From: Salininema proteolyticum
GTDB lineage: Bacteria; Actinomycetota; Actinomycetes; Mycobacteriales; Micromonosporaceae
Reading direction: 5' to 3'
Length of the DNA stretch: 64,000 bases
NCBI RefSeq assembly: GCF_042685645.1
Contig: NZ_JBHUNX010000001.1
Location: 3,906,001-3,970,000, forward strand
Shown: one piece after another, positions 35,792 through 43,686 of the stretch
Layout of the letters: the number at the start of each line of letters is the position of its first letter
Position numbering within the stretch: position 1 is the first letter of the stretch
Notes under the pieces: generated by a model
Database searches by the model: none
Told to the model about the DNA's origin: nothing
Seen by the model: the letters and a program-made list of their open reading frames with translations, nothing else
Made by a program: the position numbers and the translations under genes

Positions 35792-36067
35792 TCAGGCCTC
35801 CTCGGTGAATACGGCGGCGATCTCGTCCTGAAGCTCGTCGTCCACGCGCTGCTGCGCCTCCTGGAGAAGCGCCAGGATCCTAGGGCCGAGCTCGGCGCCG
35901 GACATTCCGTAGGCGCGGTGGTTCAACTCCAGTTCCTTGACGCCGCCGCCCGGAGCGGCCACCACGCGGATGGAATGGTCGTCACTGGTCAGTTCTACGG
36001 TCTTGGTCTGTGCCAATTCCTGCGCGCGCAAGGCCATGCGATTGATATCGCTGTTGCGGTCGGTCAT
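35792..36067 (-). CDS. YbaB/EbfC-like protein 1 (locus A)
   Basis: The 91-residue protein has a short helix (MALRAQELAQTKTVELTSDD) and a YbaB-type core (IRVVAAPGGGVKELELNHRA), then a helical C-terminus. It is shorter than its neighbour and lacks most of the N-terminal helix. Two YbaB-like genes in series may form a heterodimer. The gene starts 23 bp after the unknown protein of locus A, which suggests co-transcription. Confidence 0.78.
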   Translation of the reverse strand: MTDRNSDINRMALRAQELAQTKTVELTSDDHSIRVVAAPGGGVKELELNHRAYGMSGAELGPRILALLQEAQQRVDDELQDEIAAVFTEEA

Positions 36068-36090
36068 GTTGCGTCAGTCCTCGAGTCGGT

Positions 36091-36894
36091 TCAGGATTCG
36101 GGAGCCTTTGAGCTCGGTTCCAGGAAGAGCCTGGTCAGGGAGAGGTGTTCGGAGACTTCAGCTTCCGCGTACGTGTCCACCGAGTATCTCTCGGCGATGT
36201 GGTTCCTCATCCGGACGGTGAAGAAGAGGCCGTTGGCATGGAACCAGTCCGTCTCGAACAGCCGGTGGTCGCCCGACCGCCGCGCGGACTCGGCGAGTTC
36301 GCGAGCATAAGTCTCATCTTCACTGTATACGCTCGGCCCACGGAGTATCTTGGGGGCTTCCCCCAGTATCATCCGGGCCGCCGCCTTCAACACGGACTGG
36401 TCCGGCCCCTCCTCCGCGTTTTCGTCGAACCGGCCGGGAACGGCATGGTATCGGCGCCATTCCTGGTTCCAGGGGTTGACATGGCGCGACGTGATGTCGC
36501 GGTCGTCCAACAGGAAGTGCCGGAACGCCCCGGGGAGCCCCTGCGGCACACGGGAGAAGCGAAGGAAGACCGAGTCGTCACCGGTCTGCACGTTCACGCG
36601 CTGAATCGTGGTGCCCTTATAGGTGAACTGCGGCCACCCAGTCCCCTTCTTCGTCCGCACACCCCAGTCGCGGAACATCGTGAGGACGGAGCCGATGGGC
36701 GGATCGCCCTCGGTGGATTTAAGTTTGACCTTCGCCGGCGGCGCCCCGCCGTGTCGGACGACGAAGTCGGTCCAGGTCTTGCTCTTCGAACGTCGGTTTT
36801 TTCTCAGGTCGGGGAGGGTACCGTCGGCGAGGTCCCCGACGACGTCCAGGACCTTGTGCGCCTTGTCTTGAATCGTGCGCGGTCTGCTCAGCAT
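36091..36894 (-). CDS. Partner protein of WXG locus A (DWF family, unknown)
   Basis: This 267-residue product is not assigned to a named family but is a paralogue of the protein at 42872-43669. Both share an N-terminal helical segment (VLDVVGDLADGTLPD here), a central LPG-x-R...W--EW--Y...GR pattern, and a C-terminal SVYSEDETYARELAE, HRLFETDWFHANGLFFTV block. No signal peptide or membrane segment is visible. It starts 7 bp after the WXG-like gene, so it is the second gene of that operon. The C-terminal layout is faintly like DUF3137-type proteins, at low certainty. The reading frame is firm. Confidence 0.75.
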   Translation of the reverse strand: MLSRPRTIQDKAHKVLDVVGDLADGTLPDLRKNRRSKSKTWTDFVVRHGGAPPAKVKLKSTEGDPPIGSVLTMFRDWGVRTKKGTGWPQFTYKGTTIQRVNVQTGDDSVFLRFSRVPQGLPGAFRHFLLDDRDITSRHVNPWNQEWRRYHAVPGRFDENAEEGPDQSVLKAAARMILGEAPKILRGPSVYSEDETYARELAESARRSGDHRLFETDWFHANGLFFTVRMRNHIAERYSVDTYAEAEVSEHLSLTRLFLEPSSKAPES

Positions 36895-36901
36895 TCGCGT
36901 C

Positions 36902-37165
36902 CTATCCGAGTTTCAGAGTCGGAAGGGTCATGTCCGGCACGTCGTTGGAGCCCGCCTCTCCTCCCCAGTCGGCCAGGTCCTCGTCGACCACCGGCCGGAT
37001 GTGCTCGGAGATCGGCTTGAAAGCGACGCCGGGCAGGCCCCGCATCCACAGGTCCGGGTCCGCCTCTTCCGAGTAGCCGATGGCCTTGTCGGTGTAGTCC
37101 ATCGCCTCGCGGAGCTTTTTGGCCGCCCCTTCGAGAACTTCCGGATCGACGCTGAATCCTGACAT
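36902..37165 (-). CDS. Chimera-like WXG100-type protein (locus A)
   Basis: An 87-residue protein. Residues 1-48 (MSGFSVDPEVLEGAAKKL, DYTDKAIGYSEEADPD, WMRGLPG) are close to the N-terminus of the 126-residue protein at 41087. From residue 51 the sequence PISEHIRPVVDEDLADWGGE matches PIADHIQSIVDAELSDWDGQ of the 376-residue WXG protein at 41445. The C-terminal DVPDMTLPTLKL matches NIPDMSLGITKL of that same protein's end. It has a WxG motif (WGG) and is the right length for a WXG100 substrate. It is the first gene of a four-gene operon. Confidence 0.75.
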   Translation of the reverse strand: MSGFSVDPEVLEGAAKKLREAMDYTDKAIGYSEEADPDLWMRGLPGVAFKPISEHIRPVVDEDLADWGGEAGSNDVPDMTLPTLKLG

Positions 37166-37328
37166 GCGTTTTCTCTCTTCGTCTCGTGTCCAATCGAATC
37201 GGTAGTTCCGGACGCGCCACAAGGGATTCCGGGCCCCCTTACGCCAGGGTAGAGTGCCTGGTCCATCTCCGAAGTCGCGACCTGGGCTAACGCTCCGTAA
37301 CAACTTCCTATGCGGCACAATTCATCTT

Positions 37329-38678
37329 ATGAGCCAAATCCTGAACCTCCTGCGCGACCGAGGCGTCGACGCCGTCACCGACCCCGACATCCTCGCGGCC
37401 CACTCTCGCGACCAGACGCCCCTGGCCGAGGCGGGCCGACCCCTCGCCCTCGTCCGCGCCTCCTCCACCGCCGAAGTCTCCACCGTCCTGCGCTCGGCCC
37501 ACGAGGCGGGCACCCCGGTCGTCACCCAGGGAGCGCGCACCAGCCTCTGCGGCGGCGCCACCGCCACCGACGGATGCCTGCTACTGAACCTCTCCCGCAT
37601 GAACCGGATCCTCTCCCTCGACCCCGTCAACCGCCTGGCCGTCTGCGAGCCCGGTGTCGTCAATGCCGACATCTCGCGCGCCGCCGAACCCCACGGCCTG
37701 CGCTACGCGCCCGACCCCGGCTCGTGGCAGGAGTCCACCATCGGCGGCAACATCGCCACCGCCGCCGGCGGGATGTGCTGCGTGAAGTACGGCGTGACCG
37801 CCGAATACGTCCGCGCGCTCGAGGTCGCCCTCGCCGACGGGCGCGTCATGCGCTGCGGCACCGAGACCGTCAAGGGCGTCGCCGGCTACGACCTCGTCCG
37901 CCTCTTCACCGGCTCCGAGGGAACCCTCGGCGTCATCACCCAGGCGACGGTGCGACTCAGCCCCGTTCCCGCCCAACGGCTCACGCTGGCCGCCGTCTTC
38001 CCGTCCATCGCGGCCGCCGGAGACGCCGTAGCGGCCATCATGTCCTCCGGCCTGCAGCCCAGCCTCATGGAGCTGATCGACCAGGTCCACCTGCGCGCCA
38101 TCGAGGACATGCGCCCCTCCGGACTGCCCACCGACGCCGCCGCGCTCCTGCTCATCGGCGCCGACTCCGACCCCGACGCCGAACTGGCCCGGGCCGAAGA
38201 ACTCTGCGCCGCGGCAGGGGCGAGCGAGGTCTACCGGGCCACCGACGCCGCCGAGGCCGACGCGCTCCTGGAATCCCGGCGGATGGCGCTGCCCGCCATC
38301 GAGAGGAAGGGCGGCATCCTCGTCGACGACATCGCCGTCCCGAGATCCCGGCTGGCCGAGGCGCTGGCCGGGGTGGAGGAGGTCGCGGCCCGCCATGACG
38401 TGGTGATCGGCGTCGTCGCGCACGCCGGCGACGGCAACCTCCACCCCAACATCGTCGTCGGCGACGACCGCATAGAGCGGGGGCGCGCGGCCTTCGACGA
38501 GATCCTGGACCTGGCCCTGTCGCTGGGCGGCACGGTCACCGGGGAGCACGGCGTGGGGGTCCTCAAGCGCGAGTGGATGGAGCGCGAGGTGGACGAGGCG
38601 AACCTGGACGTCCAGAAGGCCATCAAGAAGGCCCTCGACCCGAAGGGAATCCTCAACCCCGGCAAGGTCCTCGCCTGA
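37329..38678 (+). CDS. FAD-linked oxidase (GlcD/D-lactate dehydrogenase type)
   Basis: The 449-residue flavoenzyme has an FAD-binding PCMH domain (TQGARTSLCGGATATDGCLL, DPGSWQESTIGGNIATAAGG, GYDLVRLFTGSEGTLGVIT). Its C-terminal oxidase domain contains VVAHAGDGNLHPNI and ends in VTGEHGVGVLKREWM and GILNPGKVL. This is the glycolate oxidase/D-lactate dehydrogenase group of 2-hydroxyacid oxidising enzymes, usually membrane-associated with electron transfer. The substrate is unclear. The ATG at 37329 is divergent from locus A, sharing a 163-bp promoter region. There is no partner iron-sulfur subunit (GlcF) nearby. Confidence 0.88.
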   Translation: MSQILNLLRDRGVDAVTDPDILAAHSRDQTPLAEAGRPLALVRASSTAEVSTVLRSAHEAGTPVVTQGARTSLCGGATATDGCLLLNLSRMNRILSLDPVNRLAVCEPGVVNADISRAAEPHGLRYAPDPGSWQESTIGGNIATAAGGMCCVKYGVTAEYVRALEVALADGRVMRCGTETVKGVAGYDLVRLFTGSEGTLGVITQATVRLSPVPAQRLTLAAVFPSIAAAGDAVAAIMSSGLQPSLMELIDQVHLRAIEDMRPSGLPTDAAALLLIGADSDPDAELARAEELCAAAGASEVYRATDAAEADALLESRRMALPAIERKGGILVDDIAVPRSRLAEALAGVEEVAARHDVVIGVVAHAGDGNLHPNIVVGDDRIERGRAAFDEILDLALSLGGTVTGEHGVGVLKREWMEREVDEANLDVQKAIKKALDPKGILNPGKVLA

Positions 38679-38843
38679 GCCCGGCCCCTTGTACGGCCGC
38701 CGGGGACCATATCGACGGACTTCGGCGGCCCGCTTCCGGGGCCGCGTTCACACACGATCGCCTCCTGCCGACCCGGCACCTCGGCCCGTTTCCCAGGGGC
38801 CTCGCCGCCTCTCGAACAGGGTCCGTGCCCTGGAGCGGTTCTC

Positions 38844-39566
38844 TTACTTCTCGTCGGCGATGACCGCGACACCGTCCAGAATCAGGTCGAGCCCGAAGAG
38901 GAACTCCGCGTCCTCCCCCGCCGGCTCGAAAACGGGCTCGGCCATCAGCCCGGCCGCCTCGGGGTAGCGTTCCGGGTCCACCAGCTCGAACAGGGCGGCC
39001 TGCCATTCCCGCTCCGCTTCCACCTGCTCCGTTCCCGCGCTTCGTTCGGAGGCCATCTCGGCGCTCATCTGCCGGGAGGAGCGGGCATACGTGCTGACCA
39101 CGGTCACGATTCCGAGCTTCTCGCTCACCCCCAGGCCGGTGCCCCGCAGAGCGGACAGTGCCGCGTCCAGCCAGTCGATCGCGTTCGGGCCCCGGGGCGG
39201 GCCGGAGACCGGCAGGTCCATCAGCCACGGGTGCTCCGCCATCACCTCTGCCTGGGCGAACGCCCAGTTCTTCAGCTCTTCGCGCCATCCGGCGTCACCG
39301 CGTTCGGGAGCGGGCCCGAAGGCGTGGTCCTGCATATGGACGAGCAGCTCGTCCTTCGACCCGACATAGCGGTACAGGGACATCTTGGTGACGCCCAGGT
39401 CGGCGGCGACGCGGGGCAGGGTCACCGCGTCCATTCCCTCGGCGTCGGCCAGGGCCACCGCCGCGCTCACGACGGTGCAGGTGTCGAGCTTGGCCGGTCG
39501 GCCCTTCTTCGACTCCGCCGGGATTCTCCACAGCCGGGCCAGTTCTTCCGGCACCCTGCGCTCCAT
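38844..39566 (-). CDS. TetR-family repressor
   Basis: The 240-residue regulator has a TetR N-terminal HTH: VSAAVALADAEGMDAVTLPR, VAADLGVTKMSLYRYVGSKD, with the Y-x-VGSKDEL recognition end. A TetR_C_1-type ligand domain follows (WREELKNWAFAQAEVMAEHP), as in regulators of the tetracycline class. It is divergent from the DUF418 membrane protein. The 17-bp palindrome between them is a good operator candidate. The ATG at 39566 has GGAGGGG upstream. A track-level extension upstream of it is not supported. Confidence 0.88.
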   Translation of the reverse strand: MERRVPEELARLWRIPAESKKGRPAKLDTCTVVSAAVALADAEGMDAVTLPRVAADLGVTKMSLYRYVGSKDELLVHMQDHAFGPAPERGDAGWREELKNWAFAQAEVMAEHPWLMDLPVSGPPRGPNAIDWLDAALSALRGTGLGVSEKLGIVTVVSTYARSSRQMSAEMASERSAGTEQVEAEREWQAALFELVDPERYPEAAGLMAEPVFEPAGEDAEFLFGLDLILDGVAVIADEK

Positions 39567-39624
39567 CCGCCCCTCCGATCCTCGCCGCCACTCGGACTCG
39601 CAGGCACAGTATGACACAGATATT

Positions 39625-39641
39625 ACTATCCTTTGGATAGT
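39625..39641. promoter_or_regulatory. Probable TetR operator palindrome
   Basis: ACTATCC-TTT-GGATAGT is a perfect inverted repeat in the 121-bp AT-rich region between the divergent TetR and DUF418 genes. An outer pair, ATTACTAT and ATAGTAAT, lies at 39623 and 39652. Confidence 0.7.
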
Positions 39642-39687
39642 TTCTCTGATATAGTAATTAGCGATACCACTTCACCGGGAGAACACC

Positions 39688-40881
39688 ATGCAGACGACAG
39701 AAGCCCCGGTCCGGGGCACGACCAGCCGACCTACGGAGAGAGCCCTCGCCCCTGACCTGGCGCGCGGAGGAATGCTCCTCTTCATCGCCATGGCCCACGG
39801 CACGGGAACGGCCCTCTCGGCCACCCCCGGACTCGAACCCGAGCCGACCGGAGTAGAGGGCCCGGTCAACATGTTCCTGCTCTCCTTCGTGCACGCCCGA
39901 TCCTTCCCCCTCTTCGCGCTCATGTTCGGGTACGGCATCGTCCAACTGGCCCGGCGCCAGGAGCGGGCCGGCGTCGACCGGCGGGGAGCCCGAGCGATCC
40001 TCCTGCGCCGCAGTGCCGCCCTCCTCGCCCTCGGGGCGCTGCACGGAACCCTCCTCCTCTCCGGGGACATCCTCGGCGCCTACGGAATCCTGGGACTGGT
40101 CTTCACCCTGACACTGCTGAACCGGTCGGACAGGGTGCACCGCCTCGCGCCCTGGTACCTGGCACTGGCGGGCGCGGTTATCGCCGCCTACGCGTTCTTC
40201 ACGCTGAGCGCGTGGGGCCCCGGCGATTCCGGCGTGCCGTTCCGCGCCGACCCGGCCCCCAAGCCGGAGACCTACGGCGAGTTTGTCGGGGAGAACGTCG
40301 CGCACTGGCCGGTCCAGACGCTCATGTTCCTGTCGCTGATCTTCATGGTCTGGATCGGTGCGTGGGCCGCCCGCCACCGGATCCTGGAGAACCCGGCTCC
40401 GCACAAGCGCCGTCTCCAGACCGTCGCCGCCGGAGGCCTGGCCGTCAGCGTCCTCGGCGCCCTTCCCATGTCCCTCCTCTCCGCGGGCCTCGCGACGACC
40501 AACAAGGAGGCCGCCTCCTGGGCACGCATGCTGTACGAGACCACGGGCACCTTCGGCGGGCTGGCCTATGCCGCGATATTCGCACTTCTGGCCCTGCGCA
40601 TCGGGCAGAGGCGCGGGCCCGTGGTGAACGCCGTGGCCGCGCTCGGGCAGCGTTCCCTCAGCGGATACCTGTTCCAGTCCTTCGCCTGGCTGGCGCTGAC
40701 CATGCCGTTCGCCATCGACCTCGCCGAGCGGTCGGACTCGCCCCTCCTGGTTGGGCTCGTCTGCGGCATCGGAGTGTGGCTGGTGACCTTGACCGGAGCG
40801 GAACTCCTGCGGCGCAAACGGCTACGCGGGCCGGCCGAAGCCCTGCTCCGCCGAGTGACCTACGGGAGGGCGAGACTCTGA
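39688..40881 (+). CDS. DUF418-family membrane protein
   Basis: The 397-residue protein has about ten transmembrane segments. RALAPDLARGGMLLFIAMAH at the start, SFPLFALMFGYGIVQLARRQ and, near the end, ALGQRSLSGYLFQSFAWLAL are hallmarks of the DUF418/YeiB group, related to acyltransferase-3 folds. The function of the family is unknown; cell-envelope modification or transport is likely. It is divergent from and probably repressed by the TetR protein. It ends at a perfect palindromic terminator. Confidence 0.85.
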   Translation: MQTTEAPVRGTTSRPTERALAPDLARGGMLLFIAMAHGTGTALSATPGLEPEPTGVEGPVNMFLLSFVHARSFPLFALMFGYGIVQLARRQERAGVDRRGARAILLRRSAALLALGALHGTLLLSGDILGAYGILGLVFTLTLLNRSDRVHRLAPWYLALAGAVIAAYAFFTLSAWGPGDSGVPFRADPAPKPETYGEFVGENVAHWPVQTLMFLSLIFMVWIGAWAARHRILENPAPHKRRLQTVAAGGLAVSVLGALPMSLLSAGLATTNKEAASWARMLYETTGTFGGLAYAAIFALLALRIGQRRGPVVNAVAALGQRSLSGYLFQSFAWLALTMPFAIDLAERSDSPLLVGLVCGIGVWLVTLTGAELLRRKRLRGPAEALLRRVTYGRARL

Positions 40882-40904
40882 CGGAAACATCGGAGAGGAA
40901 TCCG

Positions 40905-40936
40905 CGCGGTCTCGGCCCCATGGGGCCGAGACCGCG
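40905..40936 (+). terminator. Palindromic terminator
   Basis: A perfect 32-bp palindrome, CGCGGTCTCGGCCCCA and its complement, 23 bp after the DUF418 stop. Confidence 0.7.
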
Positions 40937-41086
40937 TGCGACGGCCCTCAGCGCCGTTTCGCCATCACCGCGCCGGGTGACGAACCCGTCTCCCCCTTTC
41001 CCTTCGGGCTCTCCGCCAGACCGCTTGCGCGAATATTCTATGGTTGTGTGCGGAACCGACCCATTCCCCGATCAGGAGATCGCGCC

Positions 41087-41467
41087 ATGACCGGATTCAA
41101 CGCCGACCCCGAAAAGCTCGATGCCGCCGCGGCGAAACTGCGGGAGGCGATCGATTACACCGAGAGCGCTTCCCAGTACTCCGAGGAGGCCGACCCCGAC
41201 TGGTGGATGTGGGGCCTTCCCGGTCTGATGTTCGCGGGCCCGTATTTCCTCGCCGCCGAAGGCTGGCGCACGCTCATGGAAGAAGTCGGGCAGGGCATCG
41301 AAGGACTGGCAGGCCGACTGGACGGCACGTCCGGGAACTACACCGATATCGACTCCATCGTCGGAGAGAAGTTCGCCGGCCTGCTCGTCGAAGCCGAAGG
41401 CTCCGTCGACAAATTCACCTCATCGAACCAGAAGAAAGACCCTTATGGACCGGGATCAGACTACTGA
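41087..41467 (+). CDS. Small WXG-associated protein (locus B)
   Basis: The 126-residue protein starts MTGFNADPEKLDAAAAKL and contains YTESASQYSEEADPDWWMWG, sharing its first ~48 residues with the locus A protein at 36902-37165. After that it diverges into FAGPYFLAAEGWRTLMEEVG and a helical tail. It resembles the helical ESX/WXG100 substrates, lacking a clear WxG itself. AGGAG lies 8 bases upstream of the ATG. It overlaps the next gene by 23 bp, so both are made together. No EccC or other secretion ATPase is in the window. Confidence 0.7.
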   Translation: MTGFNADPEKLDAAAAKLREAIDYTESASQYSEEADPDWWMWGLPGLMFAGPYFLAAEGWRTLMEEVGQGIEGLAGRLDGTSGNYTDIDSIVGEKFAGLLVEAEGSVDKFTSSNQKKDPYGPGSDY

Positions 41468-42575
41468 CAGCCAGATGATCGACTTCCAGAACTCCGAGAA
41501 CCTCCCGCAGCAAGGGGGGTTCGGAGAGGACTGGCAGGGCGACAACGTCCACGCGGACGATGGCGCGCTGTACGTACTCGACCAGCAGGGATTTACGCCC
41601 AACCGCCCCGGGGGCTTCGTCAACTCCGCCCTGATGAACTACACCAAGGGCTTCGTCAACGACAAGTTCGACGCCGGCTCTCTCATCAAGGGCGACGAGA
41701 ACGGCTGGCTCAGAAACAAGGCCGGCGACTCCGTCAATAACTATTTCCAGAAGGGCGAGGAGTTCTACAACGCGTCCAACCAGTTGCGGGACCAAGCTCG
41801 CTCGGGCCGGTACACGGCCGACTTCAAGCTCGACTGGGACGGCATCAAGAACACCTACGGAAAAATCAAGACCGATGTGATCGACGCGGACCAGCAGAGC
41901 AACGGGGCGCTCAAGAAGTGGGGGCTCAAGAACCTCGGTTTCGATCCGCTCCAGTTCCTCGTCGGCACCCTGGTGGACTTCCTCATCTCGACCTTCCAGC
42001 CGCTCGAGGACGTCCTCGGAGTAGTCACCGGCAATGAGAGTCGGATGAAGACGTCCGCCGAGATGTGGAAGCAGGCCGGCGACGCCATGGACCCGATCGC
42101 GGACCACATACAGAGCATCGTGGACGCCGAACTCTCCGACTGGGACGGTCAAGCCGCCGAGAACGCGCGTGCCAGAGTCCTGGAGATGAGCCTCCTCGTC
42201 TCCGGAATGGGATACCTCACAGCCGTTCTCAATGGGATTCTCAGCATGGCCGCCACAGTCGCTAAGGCGATTCGCGGCTACGTGGAAGACCTCATCGCCC
42301 AGGGCGTCTCCTGGGTCATCAAGTCGATCCTCCCCTCGGTCGCCTCTGCCATCGCGACATTCGGAGCCACGACCCCCGCCATCGTCGCCATGGTCGTCGT
42401 GAAGATCGCCGCACTGGTCTTCGACGCCATCCAGGCGGTGCAGGAGGCGATCCGAATCTTCCAGAAGTTCATGGACCTCATCCAGATGGTCCAGGAGTTG
42501 ATGCAGATTTTCGGGCCCTATATCGCAGAGATGATCAACATCCCCGACATGTCCCTGGGAATCACCAAACTCTAG
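41445..42575 (+). CDS. WXG100-type protein with hydrophobic C-terminus (locus B)
   Basis: The 376-residue protein begins with ~180 hydrophilic residues. A WXG100-like four-helix segment follows (MKTSAEMWKQAGDAMDPIAD, SIVDAELSDWDGQAAENARA) with the WxG turn at WDG. The last ~150 residues are strongly hydrophobic helices (IKSILPSVASAIATFGATTP, VAMVVVKIAALVFDAI), which suggests membrane insertion after secretion. It ends NIPDMSLGITKL. It probably needs a type VII system encoded elsewhere. It overlaps the preceding small gene by 23 bp. A 296-bp gap with hairpins follows before the partner gene. Confidence 0.72.
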   Translation: MDRDQTTDSQMIDFQNSENLPQQGGFGEDWQGDNVHADDGALYVLDQQGFTPNRPGGFVNSALMNYTKGFVNDKFDAGSLIKGDENGWLRNKAGDSVNNYFQKGEEFYNASNQLRDQARSGRYTADFKLDWDGIKNTYGKIKTDVIDADQQSNGALKKWGLKNLGFDPLQFLVGTLVDFLISTFQPLEDVLGVVTGNESRMKTSAEMWKQAGDAMDPIADHIQSIVDAELSDWDGQAAENARARVLEMSLLVSGMGYLTAVLNGILSMAATVAKAIRGYVEDLIAQGVSWVIKSILPSVASAIATFGATTPAIVAMVVVKIAALVFDAIQAVQEAIRIFQKFMDLIQMVQELMQIFGPYIAEMINIPDMSLGITKL

Positions 42576-42871
42576 GTCGCCCTTCTATCGCATCGCGGTA
42601 GGCCCGGTGCCAGGTGCGGGACCGGCGAGGCGGGGAGCGGAGCGCGCAGAAGCAGGGAGAACCCGAAGGGCCGGGGCGCCGGAACGGACCGATCGTACGG
42701 CGCCGCCTTCGGCGGCCGGCGGTCCTCACCTGACACCTCCCGGGCCGACGCTCCTCGATACCGCCGGAGGTCCCGGCTAGGGCCAGGACTCGGGAACCGC
42801 TCCCGAGAGTGTCCGCAAGCGACTACTTATATGGCAGTTCAAAGTACGATCATGACCCACGTGGGAGCGCA
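42576..42871. other. Gene-free gap with hairpins
   Basis: GCCGCC-TTC-GGCGGC at 42702-42716 and CTCGGGA-ACCGC-TCCCGAG at about 42788-42806 are hairpins that could end the WXG transcript. A TTATAT at about 42827 may be the -10 of the downstream gene. No coding frame is supported. Confidence 0.4.
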
Positions 42872-43669
42872 ATGTACACCTACAGGAAGATGACGAAGAC
42901 GACCGGTCGGGGCGCCGGCATGATGGCCGACGCCGCCGTGGACATCGCGACGGGCGATATGCCCGAGCCCGGAGGCGGCTGGGAGAACCTGGCCAAGGAG
43001 CTTGGAACCAAGCCGGTGCACCGGTTGAAGGCGCGGAAGTTGAAGAAGTACCCCGAGGCGGGGCTCTTCGGCGCGCACCTGGCGGACTTCGACCCGAAAT
43101 TCATGTTCCTGCAGTGGTACTCGGCCGTTCTCGACGGCGTCCCGTTCCAGACCTGCCATGTAGAGGTCGCCGGGAACCAGACGCGGTTGATCATGAGCAC
43201 GCTCCCCACGCCTCTGCCCGGCCTGGTTCGCTGCGCCCACTTCGAGACCCACGAGATGAAGGGGATCCCCAGCCCCTGGTTCGCCGAGTGGCACGACTAC
43301 GCCATGGTCCACGGGCGGAAGTACGAACCGCCGGAGAGGGAGTCCAAGGCCCCCAAGGTGCTGCAGACCATGGGGAAGAGCCTGGAGGGCAAGGTGAAGC
43401 GATTCCTCGAGCCGGTAAAACCGAACGCCGACTACGGGCCCACGGTCTTCACCGACGCCCCGGAGTTCGCAGAGCGCCTAGTGGCCGCGGACGGCGCCGA
43501 CCGGATCCTGTTCGAGCGCGACTGGTTCGTCCACAGGGGCCTGTTCGTCACCGACTTGGGAAGGAAGTTCACCCGCAGCCCGGGCACGACCCAGATGGCG
43601 GAGACCGCCGCCGAGCGCGTCCGCGAGCACTTCGATCTCGGAAGGTTCATTTCCGGGATCGCGGGCTGA
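42872..43669 (+). CDS. Partner protein of WXG locus B (DWF family, unknown)
   Basis: This 265-residue product is a paralogue of the 36091-36894 protein. It opens MYTYRKMTKTTGRGAGMMAD with VDIATGDMPEPGG, has LPGLVRCAHFETHEMKG and WFAEWHDYAMVHGRKYEPPE in the middle, and ends TVFTDAPEFAERLVAADGAD, ILFERDWFVHRGLFVTDLG. The ATG at 42872 is preferred because GGGAG lies 6 bases upstream and the length then equals that of its paralogue. A GTG at 42809 would add an unrelated leader. The repeated co-occurrence with a WXG protein suggests a chaperone, immunity or effector role, but no function can be assigned. Confidence 0.72.
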   Translation: MYTYRKMTKTTGRGAGMMADAAVDIATGDMPEPGGGWENLAKELGTKPVHRLKARKLKKYPEAGLFGAHLADFDPKFMFLQWYSAVLDGVPFQTCHVEVAGNQTRLIMSTLPTPLPGLVRCAHFETHEMKGIPSPWFAEWHDYAMVHGRKYEPPERESKAPKVLQTMGKSLEGKVKRFLEPVKPNADYGPTVFTDAPEFAERLVAADGADRILFERDWFVHRGLFVTDLGRKFTRSPGTTQMAETAAERVREHFDLGRFISGIAG

Positions 43670-43686
43670 ATGTCAAACGGCCCGCG

